Assembly: GCA_025352435.1 (NCBI GenBank)
Contig: JANXTN010000141.1
Coordinates: 1-9,005 of the forward strand
Source of the DNA: Ferruginibacter sp.
GTDB lineage: Bacteria; Bacteroidota; Bacteroidia; Chitinophagales; Chitinophagaceae
DNA length: 9,005 nucleotides
Direction of reading: 5' to 3'
Made by a program: the position numbers and the translations under genes. Below, one piece after another: positions 1-6,053 of this stretch (position 1 is its first letter; the number at the start of each line of letters is the position of its first letter). Under the pieces are notes generated by a model, which worked only from the letters and a program-made list of their open reading frames with translations, searched no databases and was not told the DNA's origin.

Positions 1-518
1 ACCATACCAATTCCTTTTTGATTTAGAACAGGTACAGTCTTTCTCAAAAAATCTGGTAAAGGCACAAAATCTGCATCAAATATCGCAATGAATGCTCCCT
101 TTGCAAGTTCAAGCCCATGTTTCAATGCACCTGCCTTAAAGCCGCTCCTATCGGGTCTTCTAACGACTTTGATATCTATACCTAACTGCTGCCACTTTTC
201 AGAAATTGCATCAGCAATCTCAATCGTTTCATCGCTGCTGTCATCCAGAACCTGAATTTCTAAAAGATGTTTTGGATAATCAAAAGCACATACAGCATTG
301 ATCAATCTTTCAGTAACGTAAGGCTCATTGTACAAAGGAAGTTGAACCGTTACAAAAACTTCTTCATTACTTAAAGGAGTGTTTTCGGCAGCTAGTTTTT
401 TTCTTTTTTTAGATTTTATGTAAGCAATTGTTAGATGAAACTGTAACAATGTGTAACAAAAAATGAACAGGGTAGTGATGCAATAAAATACAAGAGCTAT
501 TATTAAAAAAATCTTCAT
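1..518 (-). CDS. CslA/cellulose-synthase-like family 2 glycosyltransferase, N-terminal part only
   Basis: The ATG at 518-516 opens a frame that stays open for 172 codons to the window edge, so the C-terminal part lies outside. Residues 4-33 form a membrane segment, followed by a basic stretch (residues 36-41). The GT-A domain then starts with QLPLYNE (59-65), LDDSSDET (91-98), a basic RRPDR with FKAGAL (127-132), and the DxD-type FDADF (147-151, D148 and D150). These are the nucleotide-sugar binding motifs of processive beta-glycan synthases. The stretch from AIFDADF to PDFL resembles plant CslA (glucomannan 4-beta-mannosyltransferase) and bacterial CESA-like enzymes. The expected catalytic TED and QxxRW motifs and C-terminal membrane helices would lie off-window. 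It sits 19 bases downstream of the membrane ferredoxin gene, so is probably in the same transcript. Seen: motifs and TM segment. Known for the family: inner-membrane polysaccharide polymerisation from an NDP-sugar. Substrate (GDP-mannose or UDP-glucose) is inference. Confidence 0.9.
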   Translation of the reverse strand, partial: MKIFLIIALVFYCITTLFIFCYTLLQFHLTIAYIKSKKRKKLAAENTPLSNEEVFVTVQLPLYNEPYVTERLINAVCAFDYPKHLLEIQVLDDSSDETIEIADAISEKWQQLGIDIKVVRRPDRSGFKAGALKHGLELAKGAFIAIFDADFVPLPDFLRKTVPVLNQKGIGM

Positions 519-537
519 TACAGTAAAGTTATTCCTT

Positions 538-2115
538 TTAATTAGTTACCTCAAATACGCCATTTACGTATTGTATTGGTCCTTCCAGCTTCCTAGTTTT
601 TACTGGGCCATTTTCCAGTTTTAAAACCCCTCTTGGGCACACAGTACTACACACGCCACATCCTACACAACTGCTTCTTACAATATCCTGACCTCTTTGT
701 GCATAGGCTCTTACATCAATACCCATTTCGCAATATGTACTGCAGTTGCCACAGCTTATGCATTGGCTTCCGTTTGTGGTTATTCTAAAACGGCTAAAAA
801 ACTTTTGTTGCAAACCAAGTATAGCAGCCATAGGACAACCAAACCTACACCACACTCTTGACCCCATAATTGGATAAAAACCTACGCCAATAACACCACT
901 AAATACCGATGCTATTAAAAAACCATACCACTGTCTTAAAGTACCCGCATCTATAAACAAAACATTTCTTCCATTACTCGTAAGAATATTGATGAGACAC
1001 AGAATTGTTGCACCCATTATGCACAAAGCAATTACATATCCTTTCTTATCAAAATCTTTAAAGACTGTTTTTCTTTTTAATAAAAGTAATGTTGTTAAAA
1101 TGGCAAAGAAAACAATAACTAAAATTGAAAAGGATTTTTTATTTAGCCAGTAAGTTGATGGGTTATCGTAATACATGGTGTACAACACCCCTACCGTCAT
1201 TACCGTTACCCATGCAAGAATGCTATGGACCAACCATCTTTCAATTTTCCAGGCTTTCAAACTCTTATCGCTTAACTGACGAAATGGATCGCCTGCTGTT
1301 TCTGCCAGTCCTCCACAACCACAAACCCAGCTGCAATACCAGCGTTTACCATAAAAATAGGTAAGTATTGGAGATACAATAAACACCATAGCAATGCCCA
1401 TCACCAACATAAATGCTCCTAAATTGCCGCCGTGTATCATCCCATCAATATTCCATTTGTCTGTGAAATAAATGTTGAGCGGCCACATGTTTTTAATGTC
1501 CTTTGAAAAATATGCTTTGTCAGCATTTAATCTTTCCAAAAATTCAGGTATTAAAAATGCAAAGGCAGTTTGAAAAAACATGATGGACATCGTTCTAAAA
1601 ACCTGGTATTTGCTGTGTCTGTTTTTTCTGATAAATTTTATCCCCATCAATATAATAGCAAGCGTATAAAAGGTTCCATACACAAACCATTGAGAGGCCT
1701 GTTTGCCGTTAAACAAAAAACTGAGTGGATCAAAAAAACGAACAAGACCTGTATTGCCTTCTTTGTTTAATCCAAGGTATTGCGGATACCAATATAGAAT
1801 GATGTAAAAACCGGTTAATACAATACCAAGCAACCAAGCCCACAGTCCACGATTGGTGAGGCTTCTAAACATAACGCCGTTATTTTTGATGCCATCCGTT
1901 GTGCCGGCGTACAAACCATTTGTATATAAAAGACTGCCAGCACTTGTAAGTAAAATAAATATCCCTAATAAATAAGGATTGTAAAACTGATTAAATAGTC
2001 CCATGAACAAAAATAAAAATGCCACAACCACAAGGGCTGAACCAATTTTCATTTTGCTATTCAGCGGTTTGCTTTCGGCATGGTTAGCAAGAGATAAAGA
2101 AATATCCATCTCCAT
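538..2115 (-). CDS. Polytopic membrane ferredoxin, NosR/NapH/CcoG-type 4Fe-4S protein
   Basis: This 525-residue protein has about ten hydrophobic segments (roughly 24-41, 47-66, 91-110, 145-160, 173-190, 231-255, 297-313, 329-346, 360-377 and 397-418). Two membrane-proximal cysteine motifs follow the pattern of the NosR/NapH/YccM family: C261-x3-C265 with an extra C267, and C423-x3-C427-P. The C-terminal tail carries two 4Fe-4S ferredoxin motifs: C452, C455, C458, C462 and C483, C486, C489, C493-P. In the first motif the usual proline after the last cysteine is Glu463. Family members pass electrons from a cytoplasmic or quinone donor through the membrane to an envelope acceptor. The flavoprotein gene ends 10 bases upstream, so it is the obvious candidate electron donor; the acceptor is unknown. 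The start at 2115 is chosen for length; M3 (codon at 2109) is an alternative. It is not NosR itself: no N-terminal FMN-binding domain and no nos genes are visible. Confidence 0.9.
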   Translation of the reverse strand: MEMDISLSLANHAESKPLNSKMKIGSALVVVAFLFLFMGLFNQFYNPYLLGIFILLTSAGSLLYTNGLYAGTTDGIKNNGVMFRSLTNRGLWAWLLGIVLTGFYIILYWYPQYLGLNKEGNTGLVRFFDPLSFLFNGKQASQWFVYGTFYTLAIILMGIKFIRKNRHSKYQVFRTMSIMFFQTAFAFLIPEFLERLNADKAYFSKDIKNMWPLNIYFTDKWNIDGMIHGGNLGAFMLVMGIAMVFIVSPILTYFYGKRWYCSWVCGCGGLAETAGDPFRQLSDKSLKAWKIERWLVHSILAWVTVMTVGVLYTMYYDNPSTYWLNKKSFSILVIVFFAILTTLLLLKRKTVFKDFDKKGYVIALCIMGATILCLINILTSNGRNVLFIDAGTLRQWYGFLIASVFSGVIGVGFYPIMGSRVWCRFGCPMAAILGLQQKFFSRFRITTNGSQCISCGNCSTYCEMGIDVRAYAQRGQDIVRSSCVGCGVCSTVCPRGVLKLENGPVKTRKLEGPIQYVNGVFEVTN

Positions 2116-2125
2116 AAAGTAAAAT

Positions 2126-3421
2126 TTAGTCTTCTATTAGAAATTTTTGATGATTGAAAGCATTTTCAAATTCTCTTTCAAAACCCTTAAAAAATTCAGG
2201 ATCAAAATTAGCATTGCGTAATTGTTGTACGGCAGTCTTTATGTCTGTTTTAGCGTTTAGCCATTCATTACAAACATCATGGCGTATTCTTATTCCAAAA
2301 GAGTTTAGTCCTTTAAACGCAAGCGTATTCTTATCCCACATAACTCTTAATCCCTTTTCCCCTTTTTTATCCTGCCACCAAAACCACTCTTCTTCTTCTT
2401 CTTTTTGTGCCAATACCGAACCATATGTTTGGTATTCTAAATCAAAAAACTTTGCACTATTAAACCAATGTCCAGGCTGATATGCAGTAGGTTTTCCAAC
2501 TATGTTTTTTGCAGCAGTTTCTCCGTGCATTTTTCCTGTATACCAAACCTGCTCTAGAGGCTTCCGCCCGTTTAACGGCGTCTTAAACTGTACACAATCT
2601 CCAACAGAAAAAATATTTTCAAAATTTGTTCTAAAATAATTATCAACCAACACACCTTTCTCTGTTTCTATACCACTGTTTTTTACGAAGGAAATATTTG
2701 GGCTAACCCCGACAGTTAAAGCAACAAAACCACAATCAATTTCCTGCCCTTTGCTCGTAATGATTGAAGAAACCTTCTTGCCGTCACTACTTTTTATTTC
2801 TTTCAATTCAGTCTCTAGCTGCAAATCAACTTTGTGGTGAATGATCAATTTATTTATCATTTCACTCTCCTCTTTTGGGAGAATGCCATCCCAAAAACTT
2901 TTCTCTCTTATTAAAAAAGTAACAGCGATGTTTCTACTCAAGAGCATTTCTACCGTTTCTATTCCTATTAGGCCACCCCCAACAACTACAGCATGTTTGA
3001 TATCTTTTGTATGTTCTTCCATGGTTTGCAAATCCTGCAAATTATATAAGCCTTGCACCCCCGGTAAATCTTGACCGGGCCATCCGAACTTATTGCTCTT
3101 GCTACCTGTTGCGATTACTAGAAAATCGAAATCTATTTTGTCGCCGTCAGCTAATTCAATGTTATTTTCTGATGGAATAATTTTTTGAACATAAGCCTGT
3201 AGTAAGTTAATGCGATTCTTTTCCCAAAAAAAATCTTCATAAGGTTTTGTATGCTCCTGCTTCATGTGCCCCATGTAGATGTACATAAGCGCCGTACGAC
3301 TATAGAAATATTTTGACTCTGATGATATAACAGTTATATCAAAATCGCTTTGCTTTCTAATATGCCTGGCACATGTGATGCCCGCTATGCCATTACCTAT
3401 GATGATTACTTTTTTAGGCAT
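2126..3421 (-). CDS. FAD/NAD(P)H-dependent pyridine-nucleotide oxidoreductase
   Basis: The 431-residue protein has the two-dinucleotide-fold layout of the Pyr_redox_2 family. The FAD motif GNGIAG lies at 9-14, the ATG motif at 104-106, the NAD(P)H motif VVVGGGLIGIE at 145-155, and the second FAD contact SVGDC at 272-276. There is no CxxC redox disulfide (cysteines are C17, C230, C276 and C384). It therefore resembles ferredoxin/rubredoxin reductases and NirB-type flavin domains rather than glutathione or thioredoxin reductases. Residues after about 315 form a C-terminal domain with an acidic run at 341-345. No signal peptide is visible, so it should be cytoplasmic. It is the first gene of a minus-strand set with the membrane ferredoxin and a CslA-like glycosyltransferase. 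Inference: it feeds NAD(P)H electrons to the neighbouring ferredoxin. The ATG at 3421 begins immediately before the FAD fold, which supports this start. Confidence 0.92.
   Translation of the reverse strand: MPKKVIIIGNGIAGITCARHIRKQSDFDITVISSESKYFYSRTALMYIYMGHMKQEHTKPYEDFFWEKNRINLLQAYVQKIIPSENNIELADGDKIDFDFLVIATGSKSNKFGWPGQDLPGVQGLYNLQDLQTMEEHTKDIKHAVVVGGGLIGIETVEMLLSRNIAVTFLIREKSFWDGILPKEESEMINKLIIHHKVDLQLETELKEIKSSDGKKVSSIITSKGQEIDCGFVALTVGVSPNISFVKNSGIETEKGVLVDNYFRTNFENIFSVGDCVQFKTPLNGRKPLEQVWYTGKMHGETAAKNIVGKPTAYQPGHWFNSAKFFDLEYQTYGSVLAQKEEEEEWFWWQDKKGEKGLRVMWDKNTLAFKGLNSFGIRIRHDVCNEWLNAKTDIKTAVQQLRNANFDPEFFKGFEREFENAFNHQKFLIED
2389..2403. repeat. Short in-frame trinucleotide run (CTT)5
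   Basis: Five CTT units on the plus strand lie inside the flavoprotein gene and encode most of its five-glutamate run (residues 341-345). The unit is three bases, so copy-number change would alter the length of the acidic stretch without a frameshift. The run is short and may be chance. Confidence 0.5.
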
Positions 3422-3489
3422 TGGTAAAATATTTGTGTATCATGTTACAATATAGCATTTAAAAGGATTTTTTTAAGTTCGCACCTACG

Positions 3490-3527
3490 AAAAACGGATA
3501 TTATTCATGAAGAAAATATCCGTTTTT
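3490..3527 (-). terminator. Rho-independent terminator after the DUF547 lipoprotein gene
   Basis: A perfect 13-base inverted repeat (3490-3502 and 3515-3527) surrounds a 12-base loop. The stem has a CGG/CCG core and ends in five A on one side and five T on the other, so transcripts in either direction would end the stem in a U run. It lies about 40 bases beyond the stop codon of the minus-strand DUF547 gene and before the flavoprotein gene on the same strand. The two genes are therefore probably separate transcripts. The stem is only weakly GC-rich, so some readthrough is possible. Confidence 0.7.
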
Positions 3528-3535
3528 ATCCAACT

Positions 3536-3547
3536 ATCTACGTAGAT
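3536..3547. repeat. 12-base perfect palindrome
   Basis: ATCTAC is followed directly by its reverse complement GTAGAT. The palindrome lies 20 bases past the DUF547 stop codon and just before the terminator hairpin. With no loop it is a poor RNA hairpin and more like a dimeric protein-binding site, but a single copy is weak evidence of function. Confidence 0.35.
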
Positions 3548-3567
3548 GATTGTGAATCCTTACAAAA

Positions 3568-4326
3568 TTATTTTTGTTCGTTCAAGTTCCAGTTATAATC
3601 TAAATAATCAATTTTAGCACTTGCATTTAACTTGGGAGATGAGAATTTATTTATGAATTCAATTTTGCTTTGCCCTTTTTCAAAATCTCCGGAATACCAT
3701 TTAAAAATAGAGGATAATTTAGGATTAGTCGCAGATACTTTATTTTTATCATTATCTGCTAAAAACGCTTTTCCTTGTTGATCTAACTGCGCATTCAAAG
3801 TTTTTGCTTCGTAAGCTACATCTAATAATTTAGGGCAACTTATGGACGCACAATTAATGGCAAAATGGCTACGAGGATCTGCGAATTGCTTCTTAATGAT
3901 TTTAAATTCAATTGTATTTAACGTCATACTTTTATTTCCGATGCTAAAAAACTTTTTATCCCATGCGGTATTTATAAAAATAATAGGATTTGCTGCTCCG
4001 AGTTCTTTGATGGATTTTACAGGATAATGGATGGTGATTAATTTAACTGTAAAAGCGTTGTATGCATTTATCCAGTAAGCAAATTTTTCATCCTTGCTCC
4101 AAGTGTTTGCAGGAGCATTGGCACTCAATTTTGCAAGATAGTCATTTAGTTTAGCTGAATCTTTTATAAAACCTTTATAATCGACAAATCCTGCCTTATT
4201 TACATGTTTTTGTAAAAGATTCGTCCATTCTTCATGTGTGATAGCTTTGTTTCCTCCCTTCGGAATACCTGAAAAGCATGCTGTAAGAAATATTACAGCA
4301 GAAAATATCAAGAAACTTAATTTCAT
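3568..4326 (-). CDS. DUF547 domain lipoprotein
   Basis: This 252-residue protein starts with a short lipoprotein signal peptide (charged K2, hydrophobic 3-13, lipobox L14-T15-A16-C17), so the mature protein should be lipid-anchored at C17. The remainder is one DUF547 domain. Recognisable blocks are YWINAYNAFTVKLI (84-97), the H154 FAINCASISCP block with C159 and C164 (C-x4-C-P), and FKWYSGDFE (208-216). The family is widespread in bacteria and plants, and I know of no settled biochemical activity for it. It is transcribed divergently from the GH113-like gene and has its own terminator, so it is probably monocistronic. A second DUF547 gene lies at 8189-8908; the two share layout and motifs but are well diverged. 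The conserved Cys pair and His could indicate thiol chemistry or a structural disulfide; this is inference. Confidence 0.9.
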   Translation of the reverse strand: MKLSFLIFSAVIFLTACFSGIPKGGNKAITHEEWTNLLQKHVNKAGFVDYKGFIKDSAKLNDYLAKLSANAPANTWSKDEKFAYWINAYNAFTVKLITIHYPVKSIKELGAANPIIFINTAWDKKFFSIGNKSMTLNTIEFKIIKKQFADPRSHFAINCASISCPKLLDVAYEAKTLNAQLDQQGKAFLADNDKNKVSATNPKLSSIFKWYSGDFEKGQSKIEFINKFSSPKLNASAKIDYLDYNWNLNEQK

Positions 4327-4453
4327 AATTTATTTTTGTTTTAGAGTTACGAGTTTAAAACATCGCTAGTTTTAGTAAGCTCTGTTTTAAAGTTAATAAA
4401 TAACGTAATTTTAAAAGAAAGTCTTACAAGCAAAAGCGGAAAGCATCCACAAG
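4327..4453. promoter_or_regulatory. Divergent intergenic region with a possible plus-strand -7 element
   Basis: These 127 bases separate the divergent DUF547 lipoprotein and GH113-like genes, so both promoters should lie here. On the plus strand TAATTTTA (4406-4413) matches the Bacteroidota -7 consensus TAnnTTTG except at the last base, 40 bases before the ATG. I cannot find a clear -33 TTTG partner, and I find no convincing element for the minus-strand gene. The location is firm; the element itself is weak. Confidence 0.35.
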
Positions 4454-5512
4454 ATGATCAAATATTTAACCAAAGTAAATTCTAATATTTTTATTGCTGT
4501 TACATTGTTATTTGTAAACAACTGCAACGTATCTAATAACACAACTTTATCGTCAGAGCTTCTTCCTGCAAAAAATAATTTAATCAGCGGCATAAATATG
4601 GAGGCTCCGCCGAACGAAGTTGATAGCTCCTGTTTTACAAACATGCATCGCATAGGAGCAAAGTGGGTTTCCATTATTCCTTTTGCTTTTAGCAGACAAG
4701 GTCAAACAATAGTAAGATACAACGAAGGGAGACAATGGTGGGGTGAAAGAGAGGAAGGTATTGTAGCATGTATAAAACTGGCGCATCTCACTAACATGAA
4801 AGTAATGCTGAAGCCACAATTGTGGATAGGCGGTGGCGAGTACACAGGGCATTTTTCCTGCAAAACAGACAGCGCCTGGAAGGAATGGGAAAATAATTAT
4901 TTAAAATATATTTTGCACAATGCATCAATAGCCCAAAAAACCAAGGCAGATTTATTTTGCATAGGAACTGAAATGGATGCCGCAGTAAAAGAACGTCCAC
5001 AATTTTGGAGTTGCTTAATTGATAGTGTAAAAAAAATATACAAAGGAGAAATTACCTACGCTGCAAATTGGGTTTGCTTTAAAGAATTTTCCAGCTGGGA
5101 AAAATTAAGTTATATAGGAATTGATGCTTACTTTCCTTTAAGTAATGCAGTAACCCCAACGGTGGACGAATTACTTACAGGGTGGGAGCCGCATTACACT
5201 GATATAAAAACATTTACAGAGTTAAAAAAGAAGCCCATTTTATTTACAGAATATGGCTACAGAAGCATGGATAAATGTGGTGAGGCGCCTTGGCTTTCAA
5301 ACAATACAGGCAACGTAAACCTTCAGGCCCAACAAAATGCATACGAAGCTTTGTACACAAGATTTGTTCCGCAGCCATGGTTTGCCGGAGGCTTTTTATG
5401 GAAATGGCATGTGAACGATTCATCTGCAGGTGGCTTATCTAACAACAATTACACGCCGCAAAATAAACCTGTGGAGATAATTATTAAAAAATGGTACGGC
5501 AGTGGTAACTAA
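4454..5512 (+). CDS. Exported GH113-like glycoside hydrolase (beta-mannanase type)
   Basis: The 352-residue protein begins with an N-terminal hydrophobic signal (11-21). C24 could be a lipidation site, but the preceding V-N-N is not a good lipobox, so secretion versus anchoring is open. The rest reads as a GH113-type TIM barrel: WVSIIPFAF (71-79), VMLKPQLW (117-124), GTE (171-173), YAANW (202-206), IGIDAYFPL (221-229), FTEYGYRS (264-271), PWF and GGFLWKWH (312-319). By analogy with clan GH-A enzymes, E173 is the likely acid/base and E266 the nucleophile; both are present. GH113 members hydrolyse beta-1,4-mannan or glucomannan. The protein has eight cysteines including C24, which is many for an exported protein. 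The stop codon overlaps the start of the exported rhodanese, so the two are probably translated together. Substrate is inferred from family resemblance. Confidence 0.85.
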   Translation: MIKYLTKVNSNIFIAVTLLFVNNCNVSNNTTLSSELLPAKNNLISGINMEAPPNEVDSSCFTNMHRIGAKWVSIIPFAFSRQGQTIVRYNEGRQWWGEREEGIVACIKLAHLTNMKVMLKPQLWIGGGEYTGHFSCKTDSAWKEWENNYLKYILHNASIAQKTKADLFCIGTEMDAAVKERPQFWSCLIDSVKKIYKGEITYAANWVCFKEFSSWEKLSYIGIDAYFPLSNAVTPTVDELLTGWEPHYTDIKTFTELKKKPILFTEYGYRSMDKCGEAPWLSNNTGNVNLQAQQNAYEALYTRFVPQPWFAGGFLWKWHVNDSSAGGLSNNNYTPQNKPVEIIIKKWYGSGN

Positions 5513-6053
5513 TTTAAAAATATTTCTTTTTGTATTTACAACTTTTCTTTTTTGCAATTATGATACTGTTGCGCAAAATAAAAGAATGGTAAAAAGTAAA
5601 AGCTATCAAATTCTACTTCAAAAACTATTGAAACATGATGTGCCTGAAATAAGTGTTGATAGCCTAAATAAAATAAAAGAGCCTGTACTATTGCTTGATG
5701 CCAGAGAATCCGGAGAATTTAACGTGAGCCATTTAAACAATGCAAAGTGGGTTGGTTACAAAACTTTTAGTATGGATTCGGTAAAAAACATTGATAAAAG
5801 CAAACCAATTATTGTTTACTGTTCAGTAGGTTACCGAAGTGAAAAAATTACGGAAAGGCTTCTGGCGGCAGGCTATACGAATGTCAATAATTTATACGGC
5901 GGCATTTTTGAATGGAAAAACAGGAAACTGGATGTATACAATGAAAACGGAATAACAAATGATGTGCACCCGTATAATTCAACTTGGGGAATGTGGTTAA
6001 AAAATGCAAATAAAGTCTATCAACCTTCAAATATTCTTATGGAGAAAAAATAG
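5502..6053 (+). CDS. Exported rhodanese-like sulfurtransferase
   Basis: The frame starts at a GTG (5502-5504) inside the 3' end of the GH113-like gene, an 11-base overlap. No in-frame ATG lies between the upstream stop and residue 29, and starting there would remove the signal peptide, so the GTG start is preferred. Residues 5-18 are hydrophobic and a Sec cleavage site fits T-V-A before Q25. The single rhodanese domain spans about 50-140, with LLLDARESGEF (63-73), the active-site loop C107-S-V-G-Y-R-S (CxxGxRS, intact) and LYGGIFEWK (131-139). Rhodaneses carry a persulfide on this Cys. A tail of about 40 residues (from 145) including NDVHPYNSTWGMWL is not part of the domain and has unknown role. 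The likely location is the periplasm. Nothing in the sequence identifies the sulfur donor or acceptor. Confidence 0.9.
   Translation: MVTNLKIFLFVFTTFLFCNYDTVAQNKRMVKSKSYQILLQKLLKHDVPEISVDSLNKIKEPVLLLDARESGEFNVSHLNNAKWVGYKTFSMDSVKNIDKSKPIIVYCSVGYRSEKITERLLAAGYTNVNNLYGGIFEWKNRKLDVYNENGITNDVHPYNSTWGMWLKNANKVYQPSNILMEKK

Noticed and set aside
1125..1770. Open frames on the plus strand opposite the membrane ferredoxin gene (1125-1364 and 1570-1770).
   Set aside because: They lie antisense to a well-supported gene, have no recognisable domain and read as low-quality shadow sequence.
538..2115. NosR of nitrous-oxide reduction, CcoG of cytochrome oxidase assembly or NapH of nitrate reduction.
   Set aside because: Only the general membrane-ferredoxin motifs match; no partner genes of those pathways are nearby and no FMN-binding domain is seen, so no gene symbol is given.
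3447..3454. Possible -7 element (TATATTGT, minus strand) for the flavoprotein operon.
   Set aside because: It differs from TAnnTTTG at two key positions and has no TTTG partner at the right distance, so I do not call it a promoter.
4411..5000. Minus-strand open frames opposite the start of the GH113-like gene.
   Set aside because: They overlap a gene with clear family motifs, and their translations show no domain or signal of their own.
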